Source: Pseudolysobacter sp. (GTDB lineage Bacteria > Pseudomonadota > Gammaproteobacteria > Xanthomonadales > Rhodanobacteraceae). From it: 5,591 bases of DNA. The notes below the pieces were generated by a model that saw nothing but the letters and a program-made list of their open reading frames with translations, was not told the origin of the DNA and ran no database searches. Made by a program: the position numbers and the translations under genes. Positions within the stretch are counted from its first letter, which is position 1. Every line of letters starts with the position of its first letter. This document shows positions 1 to 5,591 of the stretch, piece after piece. The stretch spans positions 1 to 5,591 of the forward strand of contig JANXUW010000443.1 in the NCBI GenBank assembly GCA_025351985.1, given 5' to 3'.

Positions 1-1058
1 TATTGGCTCGCGTCGTAGTCGCCGTATTCGCGGCGCAGCAAGGTATTGATTGCGGTGATGCTGGTCAGCTGCATGGCGGAAAAATCGGCCACCGCGTGCA
101 GGTCGATGCCGTCGTTGCGATTGTTGCGACTCGGCTTGGCGTCCGCCGGCAATCCGACAAGTGCCGCGAACGCCGGTCGCAGTCCCCAGCCGGTAGCGCT
201 GTGATCGCTGTCGGCCGGAATGCGCGGTTCGCCGCCGGCGGGCTGGAATGGCGAGAACAGATACAGGCCTTCTTCGTCGGATTTGTCCACGGCGGAGTGG
301 ACGCTGCCGTGCACGCTCAGCCATGGCGTCGCATCCCAGTCGAGTTGCGCACGCAGGGCGAGGTTGTCGTTGTCGCCGAGGCTTTCGCCGGTGAGGCGAT
401 TGTGCTGCCATGCACCGCCTTGCGTCGTGGCGATGGCGACACGTCCGCGCAGCGCGTCACCGAGCGCGCCGGACACGTAGCCTTCCGCATTCAGCGCATC
501 GTCGCGGCCGTAATCGAGGCGAAATCCGGCGTGCGTTTCGCTGGTCGGCTGACGCGTGATGAAGTTGATCGCGCCGCCGGTGGTATTGAGGCCGTACAAG
601 GTGCCTTGCGGTCCGCGCAGCACTTCGACGCGATCCAGATCGAACAGCAGGCCCTGGGTCTGGATCGGAAAGGCGTAGGCGACGCCATCGACGGTGACTT
701 CGACCGGCGAAGTGTTGTTGGCCATGTAATCGACGAAGCCGACACCGCGCAGGCGGAACTGGGGCTGGCTCGAACCGAACGCGGGCTCGACCTCCAGGCT
801 CGGTGTGGCGTATTGCAGATCATTGACGTTGCTGATCGCCTTGCCGGCAAGGCTATTCCCGGAGATCACTGAAATCGCGACGCCCACATCCTGGGAATCT
901 TCCTCCCGCTTCTGCGCCGTGACAGTGACTTTTTCCAGCAGCGTGGTCGGTTCGCTGGCATCGCTTATTCCAGAATCCGCGGCGCTGGCATTTGCCGTGC
1001 AGGAAGGCAACAGAAAAACCATCCCGGTAACGATCGACCGAAATACGTCGCGTGGCAT
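1..1058 (-). CDS. TonB-dependent outer-membrane receptor, N-terminal part (cut by window edge)
   Basis: This is the N-terminal 352 residues of an outer-membrane beta-barrel receptor that imports a large substrate with energy from TonB-ExbB-ExbD. The reading frame is open from ATG at 1058 to the left edge, so the C-terminal barrel is missing. Residues 1-26 look like a signal peptide, with likely cleavage after NASA. A TonB-box-like stretch, LEKVTVTAQKREED, lies at 41-54, and the plug domain covers about 55-170. Its hallmarks are FRLRGVGF (101-108), VEVLRGPQGTLYG (144-156) and TTGGAINFITRQP (159-171). The usual Arg of the YGRNTTGG motif is Leu157 here. The first barrel strands follow, with many aromatic and alternating residues. 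The start is supported by a run of six G bases (complement of 1067-1072), eight bases before ATG. The motif style is that of the large family of receptors in Xanthomonads and Sphingomonads. The substrate cannot be read from this part, and no Fur-box-like sequence was seen upstream. Confidence 0.93.
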   Translation of the reverse strand, partial: MPRDVFRSIVTGMVFLLPSCTANASAADSGISDASEPTTLLEKVTVTAQKREEDSQDVGVAISVISGNSLAGKAISNVNDLQYATPSLEVEPAFGSSQPQFRLRGVGFVDYMANNTSPVEVTVDGVAYAFPIQTQGLLFDLDRVEVLRGPQGTLYGLNTTGGAINFITRQPTSETHAGFRLDYGRDDALNAEGYVSGALGDALRGRVAIATTQGGAWQHNRLTGESLGDNDNLALRAQLDWDATPWLSVHGSVHSAVDKSDEEGLYLFSPFQPAGGEPRIPADSDHSATGWGLRPAFAALVGLPADAKPSRNNRNDGIDLHAVADFSAMQLTSITAINTLLRREYGDYDASQ

Positions 1059-1094
1059 ATTTGCTGCCCCCCAGTTCTGCTGATCACCGCTATC

Positions 1095-1119
1095 CAACCC
1101 GCGATTACGTGGCGGGTTG
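1095..1119. other. Perfect 8-bp inverted repeat (hairpin) between tolC and the receptor gene
   Basis: CAACCCGC at 1095-1102 is exactly complementary in inverted order to GCGGGTTG at 1112-1119, with a 9-base loop. It lies in the 109-bp gap after the tolC stop codon and 37 bases upstream of the receptor start. It could terminate tolC transcription or act in the receptor leader. No T-tract follows it on the minus strand, so a classical intrinsic terminator is not shown. A second, weaker 5-bp inverted repeat (TGCTG 1118-1122 and CAGCA 1132-1136) overlaps its edge, so the two hairpins could not form fully at once. Confidence 0.5.
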
Positions 1120-1137
1120 CTGATTGTTAGCCAGCAG

Positions 1138-1146
1138 AGAATAGCA
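1138..1146 (-). promoter_or_regulatory. Weak candidate extended -10 element for the receptor gene
   Basis: On the minus strand this reads TGCTATTCT, a TGN extension followed by a 4/6 match to TATAAT. It lies 80 bases upstream of the receptor start. No -35 hexamer of any quality is found at 16-18 bases. It is the best promoter-like element seen in the gap between tolC and the receptor gene. If used, the transcript leader would contain the 1095-1119 hairpin. Confidence 0.22.
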
Positions 1147-1167
1147 TCCGGCGCATTGCAGGTTGGA

Positions 1168-2559
1168 TCATTCGAGCAGCGAGTTCACCGCTTCGAGATC
1201 TTTCGGCGCGATGCTGCCGGCGGAATCCTTGAGTCGCAGGCCGTTGATGACAAAGCCGTGGCGCGCTTGCGAATAATCACTCTGTGCCTGCAACAGGCCT
1301 TGCTGGCTCAACAACACATCGACGATGGTGCGGGTGCCGACCTCGAAACCCGCGCGGGTTGCATCGAGTGCGCTCTGCGCCGAAACCACCGCCTGCTTGC
1401 GCGCCTGCACCTCGCTGATGCCGGCGACCACCGAACGGTACGCCGTGCGGGTTTGATGCACGACGGTACGGCGCTGGGTTTCGAATTGATCCTGCGCGGT
1501 ATCGCGTTCGGCGATCGACTGACGCACGCGCGATGAGGTGAGGCCGCCGCTGAAGATCGGAATGTTCAAGGTGACACCGACGCTGGTATCGCCGCTCAGT
1601 CCGTTGCTGTGGCCGGAAAAACCGCCGGTGGAATCGTACTGGCTGCCATCGCCCCAGCTCGGCGCAAGCGAACGTGTGAACGAGGCATTCAACGTCGGCA
1701 GATGGCCGGAGCGCTGGGTCTGGATCGAAAATTCGGCGGCGTCCACACTGTGCTGGCTCGACGCCAGCGCCGGGTTTTGTTTCAGCGCGAGCGCGACCCA
1801 TGCCTCGGGATCGCTCGGTGTCGGCGCGTCCATCGGCAAGTTGTCGCGCAGATGTTTCAGATCGCCGATCGGCTTGGCGATGATTTCGGTCAAGGCTTCG
1901 CGCGCGTCGTCGACGGCATTTTTCGCGTCAATGGTGCCGGCCACGGCGGAGTCGTGTTTGGCGCGCGCGTCGTGCACGTCGGTGATTGCCGACAAACCAA
2001 CTTCAAAACGCTGCTCGGCCTGATCGAGCTGGCGCGCGAGCGCTTTTTCGTTGGCTTGGGCGAACAGCAATGCATCTTCCGAAGTCAGTACGGCAAAATA
2101 ATTCGTGGCAACGCGCAGGATCAAACCTTGCTCGGCGGCGGTGTAATTGCTCTCGCCGGCCTCGGCGCTGGCATGGCTGGCGCGCAGTTGCGAAAACTTG
2201 CTGAAATCGAACAAGGTCTGACTGGCTTGCAGCTGATATCGGCGACTGTAAGTGAGTGCATTCGAGCCGAAAAGGCCGGTGCCGACCTGGCCGTTGATCA
2301 CGCTCAAACCCGCCGTGCTCTGGCTGCTATCGTCGCGCAAAATACCGGCGCTGCCGATGATCTGCGGCAACAACGCCGAACGTGCTTGCGCCACACCCTC
2401 ACCGACGCTGCGTTTTTGCGCCTCGACCGTGGCGAGGGTCGGATCGGCGCTGCGCGCAATCTGGTACACCTGCAGCAGATCTTCGGCGGCGGCGAAGCCA
2501 GGCAGGCTGGCGCACAGCAGGGCCAGAGTGAGCGGTTGGAGGCGCAGTCGTTTGAACAT
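1168..2559 (-). CDS. tolC: TolC-family outer-membrane efflux channel
   Basis: This 463-residue protein forms a trimeric beta-barrel and alpha-helical tunnel that carries drugs, or proteins from type I secretion, across the outer membrane and periplasm. Residues 1-25 are a clear signal peptide (MFKRLRLQPL, hydrophobic core, cut near FAAA/ED), followed by DLLQVYQIARSADP, typical of TolC. The two structural repeats are visible: QRFEVGLSAITDV (183-195) and AGFEVGTRTIVDV (403-415). Each follows helical, Gln/Ala-rich segments, and LNIPIFSGG (331-339) is a barrel-strand motif. KQAVVSAQS (388-396) is identical to E. coli TolC as I recall it. Length is close to the family norm. A Ser/Gly-rich loop sits at 300-323. 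Start choice: ATG 2559 has AGGATG nine bases upstream, whereas an in-frame ATG at 2571 (four residues longer) has no Shine-Dalgarno at a usable distance. The Pcm-like gene ends 46 bases upstream, so cotranscription is likely. Two gate-region residues differ from E. coli TolC (see findings). Confidence 0.95.
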   Translation of the reverse strand: MFKRLRLQPLTLALLCASLPGFAAAEDLLQVYQIARSADPTLATVEAQKRSVGEGVAQARSALLPQIIGSAGILRDDSSQSTAGLSVINGQVGTGLFGSNALTYSRRYQLQASQTLFDFSKFSQLRASHASAEAGESNYTAAEQGLILRVATNYFAVLTSEDALLFAQANEKALARQLDQAEQRFEVGLSAITDVHDARAKHDSAVAGTIDAKNAVDDAREALTEIIAKPIGDLKHLRDNLPMDAPTPSDPEAWVALALKQNPALASSQHSVDAAEFSIQTQRSGHLPTLNASFTRSLAPSWGDGSQYDSTGGFSGHSNGLSGDTSVGVTLNIPIFSGGLTSSRVRQSIAERDTAQDQFETQRRTVVHQTRTAYRSVVAGISEVQARKQAVVSAQSALDATRAGFEVGTRTIVDVLLSQQGLLQAQSDYSQARHGFVINGLRLKDSAGSIAPKDLEAVNSLLE

Positions 2560-2605
2560 GTCGGGTTTCATCCTGATGGCAGTGGATTGCTGCCGAGCCT
2601 GGGCT

Positions 2606-3265
2606 TTACAGCGTAAAGCGTTTTGGCGGCGCGGCATTGGTGAGATAGGGAATATCGGTTTCGAGCAAACTTTCTTCGCTCCATTGCTGTGCATCGATGC
2701 GCGTGTACAACATCGCCTGTTGCACCGGCGATTGGCCGACGATCGCGAACAGACGTCCACCCGGTTTGACCCAGTCGCGAAAACGCTGCGGCACGGTCGA
2801 TACGGCGCCGGTCACGACCACTGCATCGAACTGGCGCTGCGGATCGAAACCCAGCACCGCTTCGGCAGTTTCGATGCTGACGTTGGCGATGCCTTGTTGA
2901 TCCAGCCGCGCGCGCGCGGTGGCGGCGAGATCGGCATGCTGCTCGATGCTCACCACGGAGTCTGCGAGCATGGCCAGACACGCGGTGACGAAACCCGAAC
3001 CGGTGCCGATTTCCAGCACGCTCTCGTTGCCGGCGAGCGCCAGCGCCTGCAACAAGCGGCCTTCGAGCACGGGTTTCAGCATCACCTCACCATGCGCCAG
3101 CGGCAGGCACAGATCGGCGAACGCGAGATTGCGATGTTCGGGCGCGACGTAGTCTTCGCGTTTCATCGCGGCGAGCACGGCGAGCACGCGCGCATCGAGA
3201 ACTTCCCACGGCCGCACTTGCTGCTCGACCATGTTGAAACGCGCCAATTCAATGTTCATGGACAT
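2606..3265 (-). CDS. Pcm-like SAM-dependent methyltransferase (protein-L-isoaspartate O-methyltransferase family, divergent)
   Basis: This 219-residue cytoplasmic protein has the Rossmann-type fold of protein-L-isoaspartate O-methyltransferases, which use S-adenosylmethionine to start repair of isomerised Asp/Asn residues. The N-terminal helix carries NMVEQQVRPWEVLD (11-24). The SAM-binding motif I is VLEIGTGSGFVTACLA (83-98), and SIE (106-108) supplies the acidic residue expected to hold the ribose. FDAVVVTGAV (146-155) is the post-II strand, and KPGGRLFAIVG (167-177) is motif III. The family segment GQTISQP is GEVMLKP here (59-65), so the conserved Thr-Ile-Ser is lost and repair activity is doubtful. 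ATG 3265 was chosen because GGA lies about nine bases upstream and the start falls shortly after a good promoter. ATG 3259 (two residues shorter) is possible, and a TTG at 3289 would lengthen the protein by eight residues but lies almost at the inferred transcription start. From memory, Pcm-like genes directly before tolC occur in several proteobacteria; I could not verify this here. Confidence 0.88.
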   Translation of the reverse strand: MSMNIELARFNMVEQQVRPWEVLDARVLAVLAAMKREDYVAPEHRNLAFADLCLPLAHGEVMLKPVLEGRLLQALALAGNESVLEIGTGSGFVTACLAMLADSVVSIEQHADLAATARARLDQQGIANVSIETAEAVLGFDPQRQFDAVVVTGAVSTVPQRFRDWVKPGGRLFAIVGQSPVQQAMLYTRIDAQQWSEESLLETDIPYLTNAAPPKRFTL

Positions 3266-3300
3266 GCGGTTGAATTCCAGCCAGGGCAAAAAGGCTTAAA

Positions 3301-3329
3301 AGCATAGAGCCACGCCCGACTCTGGGCAA
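3301..3329 (-). promoter_or_regulatory. Sigma70-type promoter for the Pcm-like/tolC operon
   Basis: On the minus strand there is TTGCCC (3329-3324), a 17-base spacer, then TATGCT (3306-3301). Each hexamer matches its consensus (TTGACA, TATAAT) at four of six positions, and the spacing is optimal. Transcription would start near 3294, giving a leader of about 30 bases before ATG 3265. The position agrees with the chosen start of the methyltransferase gene. Confidence 0.55.
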
Positions 3330-3361
3330 CTCGACGTTGAAACAAACGGCATCCGGTGTAT

Positions 3362-3371
3362 GGATGCATCC
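3362..3371. repeat. Perfect 10-bp palindrome GGATGCATCC upstream of the Pcm-like/tolC promoter
   Basis: GGATGCATCC is identical to its own reverse complement. It is centred about 37 bases upstream of the -35 hexamer, near -72 relative to the inferred start. A dimeric regulator could bind it. A 10-bp palindrome can also arise by chance, so no regulator is assigned. Confidence 0.35.
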
Positions 3372-3389
3372 TCTCGCGGTTTGGTTGCA

Positions 3390-3401
3390 TCGCTGCAGCG
3401 A
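3390..3401. repeat. Perfect 12-bp palindrome TCGCTGCAGCGA
   Basis: TCGCTGCAGCGA is fully self-complementary and sits about 100 bases upstream of the inferred start of the Pcm-like/tolC transcript. ACCA follows directly (from 3401), and TGGT occurs at 3382-3385. The palindrome would therefore extend to 18 bp if five bases on its left were removed. It may be an operator half of this promoter region, or chance. Confidence 0.35.
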
Positions 3402-3516
3402 CCATGCCTGCTCTCGGTATTCAGGCCGTCGCGAAACGCGTTGCGGGCTTTGCCCAGTGGCGCTTAAGGTCGCTTGTCGCGCGGGTTTGCCAAAGTGCCG
3501 GAAGTCATTGCAACTT

Positions 3517-3858
3517 TTATGCGCTCAGGCGCATCGGTATCGAGCTGCGCACGGTCTGCGCCAGCGGCAAGCGCGTGAGTTCGCGCTCGACCGCATTTTC
3601 CAGCCGCGCATTGACCGTCGATAAAACGCTCATGCCGATACGTTGCGCGGCGCGCGTGCGTACCACCATCTGCCAGCCGAGCCAGCGCGCGAGGGTGCCG
3701 AGTTCGCCGCGGCTGAGGCGGTACAGGCTGCGCTCGGCAGCGAGCTGCTGCATATCGGCGTGCAGATCGAAATCGGTGTGGTTTTCGAGCAGTGCGGCAA
3801 AGGCGCGTTGCGCCTGTTTGTAGTTTTCGCTCAGAGCGAGCGGATAGGCGGATCCCAT
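3517..3858 (-). CDS. Small Arg-rich protein of unknown function (113 residues)
   Basis: I do not recognise this protein. It is predicted to be nearly all helical, has 13 Arg, no Cys, no signal peptide and no membrane segment, and so is probably cytoplasmic. Visible stretches are ALSENYKQAQRAFAALLENH (8-27), a Leu/Arg-rich middle with ARWLGWQMVVRTRAAQRIG (57-75), and a C-terminal helix around NARLENAVERELTRL (83-97). Codon use is strongly GC-ending and like its neighbours, which supports a real gene. ATG 3858 is preferred, with GGGA about 11 bases upstream. The frame extends back to ATG 3963, one base after the RND stop and with AAAGGTG before it. That 35-residue extension, however, uses TTA, ACA, TCA, CTA and GGG codons unlike the rest and is rich in Ser/Pro, so I read it as non-coding. 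The gap of 106 bases after the RND gene contains only a weak promoter-like pair (TTGAAA 3968-3963, 19-base spacer, TTTAAC 3943-3938). It may be cotranscribed with the RND gene. Confidence 0.7.
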   Translation of the reverse strand: MGSAYPLALSENYKQAQRAFAALLENHTDFDLHADMQQLAAERSLYRLSRGELGTLARWLGWQMVVRTRAAQRIGMSVLSTVNARLENAVERELTRLPLAQTVRSSIPMRLSA

Positions 3859-3964
3859 GATGGGTAGATTCCCTGGCGACGGTGGAGAAGTTGAAGCGCT
3901 GACGCGCAAGACAGCCACTCGCTGCGGCGCGATTGATGTTAAATCAGGGTGAACAACAAGCATT

Positions 3965-5591
3965 TCAATGCACCTTTGGAATCATTTTTGTAAGCAAATG
4001 TTGCTCGTCGCGCGGGTGCGGCGGCGGCACGCGAAACCACGCCGCATACAACGCCGGCAGGAACAGCAAAGTCAGCGCGGTAGCGACCAGCAATCCACCC
4101 ATGATCGCGACCGCCATCGGTCCGAAGAATGCGCTGCGCGCGAGCGGAATCATTGCCAGGATCGCCGCGAGTGCGGTGAGCACGATCGGGCGGAAACGCC
4201 GCACCGTCGCATCGATCACCGCGTTCCACGGCTCGTGACCGAGCGCGATATCCTGCTCGATCTGATCGACCAGGATCACCGAGTTGCGCATGATCATGCC
4301 GAACAGCGCGATCGTGCCGAGCATCGCGACAAACCCGAATGGCACGTTGAAGATCAGCAGAAACAACGTCACGCCGATCAGGCCGAGCGGGGCGGTGAGC
4401 ACTACCAGCAGCACGCGTTGCAGACTCTTGAGCTGGATCATCAGCACGGTGAAAACCACGAGCAGGAACAGCGGGACGCCAGCGTTCACCGAGCTCTGGC
4501 CCTTGGCCGATTCTTCCACCGTGCCGCCGGTTTCGAGCAGGTAACCAGTCGGCAACGACGCACGAATTTTTTCCAGCATCGGCTCGATCTGCGCTGTGAC
4601 CGTCGGCGGTTGCAACACGCCGTCGGTATCGCCGCGCACGGTGACCGTGGGCAGGCGATTGCGCTTCCAGATGATGCCTTCCTCGAAGCCGTATTCGATG
4701 TTCGCGATCTGCGCCAGCGGTACCGGTTTGCCGTTACTGGTCGGCACCGCGAGGCTGGACAGCAACGACAGTTGTGCGCGTTCCTCGGCCGGGCCGCGCA
4801 GCAGCACCTGGATGAGTTGATCGCGTTCGCGGAATTCGCTGATCGGCACGCCCGACAACGAGCTCTGCAGGAAATTCGACAGATCCTGCGAACTCACACC
4901 GAGCACGCGCGCGCGCTCCTGATCGATCACCAGACGCACGACCTTGCTCGGTTCCTCCCAGTCCAGATTGACGTTGCGCGTATGCGTGTTCTGGCGTATC
5001 ACCTCGGCCACTTGACGCGCGATGCCGCGCGCAGTTTGCACGTCTTCGCCGGATACGCGGAACTGCAATGGATAACCGACCGGCGGGCCGTTTTCCAGAC
5101 GCACGATGCGCGCGCGCAGCTCGGGATAATCCTGCTCGAAAAGTTTCAGCAGATCGCTGCGCAGGTGTTCGCGATCCTCCTGGCTGCGCGTGAGCAGCAC
5201 GAATTCGGCAAAGCTCGCCTGCGTGAGTTGCTGATCGAGCGACAGATAAAAACGCGGCGAACCGGAGCCGACGTACGCCACCGAATTTTCAAGCTCGGGA
5301 CGTTTCGCCAGCCATGCTTCAAGCTTCTTCACCTGCTCGGCGGTAGCGGTCAGCGACACGCCTTCGGCGAGTTTCAGATCGACCAGCAATTCGGTGCGCG
5401 TCGAATCCGGGAAAAATTGTTGCTGCACAAAACCGAAGCCGACCAGCGACAAAACGAAGGTCAGCACAGTGACCAGGATCACGGTCTTGCGATAACTCAC
5501 GCACCACGCCACAAGACTGCGGAAGCGGCGATAAAAACCGCTCTGGTACGGATCGTCGAGCGGCATATTCGCCTCGGTGGTGCTGACGCCG
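3965..5591 (-). CDS. RND-family efflux permease, C-terminal half (cut by window edge)
   Basis: The window holds the last 541 residues of a proton-driven inner-membrane exporter whose full length is normally about 1,000-1,050; the frame stays open at the right edge. Residue numbers count from that edge. TM7 is at about 36-56 (TVILVTVLTFVLSLVGFGFV). The second large periplasmic loop (porter and docking domains) follows to about 370. TM8-TM12 are at roughly 373-388, 391-413, 417-440, 467-486 and 493-518. Family hallmarks are TAPLGLIGV (399-407), GMIMRNSVILVDQIEQD (431-447) and RRFRPIVLTALAAILAMIPLA (464-484). Arg435 replaces AcrB Lys940, while the Arg971 and Thr978 equivalents (Arg465, Thr472) are kept. 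The TM4 Asp pair lies outside the window. The sequence looks more like the AcrB/HAE-type drug and lipophile exporters than the CusA metal type, but the substrate cannot be told. It needs an adaptor, not seen here, and an outer-membrane channel such as the TolC encoded downstream. The C-terminal tail after TM12 is short and ends MIPKVH. Confidence 0.93.
   Translation of the reverse strand, partial: GVSTTEANMPLDDPYQSGFYRRFRSLVAWCVSYRKTVILVTVLTFVLSLVGFGFVQQQFFPDSTRTELLVDLKLAEGVSLTATAEQVKKLEAWLAKRPELENSVAYVGSGSPRFYLSLDQQLTQASFAEFVLLTRSQEDREHLRSDLLKLFEQDYPELRARIVRLENGPPVGYPLQFRVSGEDVQTARGIARQVAEVIRQNTHTRNVNLDWEEPSKVVRLVIDQERARVLGVSSQDLSNFLQSSLSGVPISEFRERDQLIQVLLRGPAEERAQLSLLSSLAVPTSNGKPVPLAQIANIEYGFEEGIIWKRNRLPTVTVRGDTDGVLQPPTVTAQIEPMLEKIRASLPTGYLLETGGTVEESAKGQSSVNAGVPLFLLVVFTVLMIQLKSLQRVLLVVLTAPLGLIGVTLFLLIFNVPFGFVAMLGTIALFGMIMRNSVILVDQIEQDIALGHEPWNAVIDATVRRFRPIVLTALAAILAMIPLARSAFFGPMAVAIMGGLLVATALTLLFLPALYAAWFRVPPPHPRDEQHLLTKMIPKVH

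Larger units (their letters stand above)
3266..3516. other. Intergenic region between the 113-residue gene and the Pcm-like gene
   Basis: This 251-bp stretch holds the promoter at 3301-3329 and two perfect palindromes, at 3362-3371 and 3390-3401. GCATC occurs at 3349, 3366 and 3387 on the plus strand. At 3430-3440 and near 3447-3457 there are only short 4-bp stems (CGCG-AAA-CGCG and GGGC-TTT-GCCC), without T-tracts. No convincing terminator for the upstream gene and no coding region was seen. The plus-strand open frames across it (from 3337 and 3356) give Cys/Arg/His-rich, domain-free peptides and were discounted. Confidence 0.6.

Noticed and set aside
3..872. Open frame of 289 codons on the plus strand
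   Set aside because: It lies wholly antisense to the TonB-dependent receptor, whose motifs are unmistakable. The plus-strand translation has no domain, no signal and only the composition expected from a GC-rich shadow frame.
995..1006. Lipobox-like LLPSC near the N-terminus of the TonB-dependent receptor
   Set aside because: Pro before Ser-Cys does not fit the lipobox pattern, and a normal signal peptidase I site (NASA) follows a few residues later, as usual for this barrel family.
1059..1167. Fur box upstream of the TonB-dependent receptor
   Set aside because: No stretch resembling the AT-rich GATAATGATAATCATTATC consensus is present, so iron control is not claimed.
1609..2616. Open frame of 335 codons on the plus strand
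   Set aside because: It is antisense to tolC. The tolC frame shows clear family motifs, and this frame has none; long antisense frames are common opposite GC-ending codons.
2252..3307. Open frame of 351 codons on the plus strand
   Set aside because: It runs antisense across both tolC and the Pcm-like gene and over their junction, with no recognisable domain, so it is a composition artefact.
3430..3457. Terminator after the 113-residue gene (CGCG-AAA-CGCG and GGGC-TTT-GCCC stems)
   Set aside because: The stems are only 4 bp and no T-tract follows on the minus strand, which is not enough to call a terminator.
3961..3963. Start of the 113-residue gene at ATG 3963, one base after the RND stop, with AAAGGTG before it
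   Set aside because: The added 35 residues use codons unlike the gene body and look like translated intergenic DNA. It is kept only as an alternative, since translational coupling cannot be ruled out.

Overview
This window looks like chromosomal DNA from a GC-rich (roughly 60 % by eye) Gram-negative proteobacterium. The outer-membrane and envelope gene content, the GC-ending codon use, and a Pcm-like methyltransferase directly upstream of tolC suggest a gammaproteobacterium of the Xanthomonadales/Rhodanobacteraceae kind. No rRNA or marker gene is present, so this placement is an inference.

All five supported genes lie on the minus strand, so transcription runs from high to low coordinates. 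In that order they are: (1) the C-terminal half of an RND-family efflux permease, cut by the right edge (5591-3965); (2) a small, unrecognised, Arg-rich 113-residue protein (3858-3517); (3) a 251-bp gap holding a good sigma70-type promoter and two perfect palindromes; (4) a divergent Pcm-like (protein-L-isoaspartate O-methyltransferase family) protein (3265-2606); (5) a TolC-family outer-membrane efflux channel (2559-1168), 46 bp behind the methyltransferase and probably in its operon; (6) a 109-bp gap with a strong hairpin; and (7) the N-terminal 352 residues of a TonB-dependent outer-membrane receptor, cut by the left edge (1058-1).

The RND permease moves substrates out of the inner membrane and periplasm, and a TolC-type channel is the kind of outer-membrane exit duct such pumps dock to. 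The two are therefore plausible partners, although tolC has its own promoter unit and may serve several exporters. No periplasmic adaptor (membrane fusion protein) is in the window; one could lie beyond 5591. The TonB-dependent receptor is an import protein and is probably a separate unit.

I found no mobile element, CRISPR array, tRNA or rRNA, and no clear novel multi-gene system. The points most worth checking are residue-level: the Pcm-like protein lacks the usual Thr-Ile-Ser active-site segment; the TolC homologue carries Phe where E. coli TolC has gate Tyr362 and Leu where it has Asp374; and the RND permease has Arg in place of the AcrB Lys940 proton-relay residue. Long open frames on the plus strand (for example 3-872, 1609-2616 and 2252-3307) are antisense shadows of these genes.
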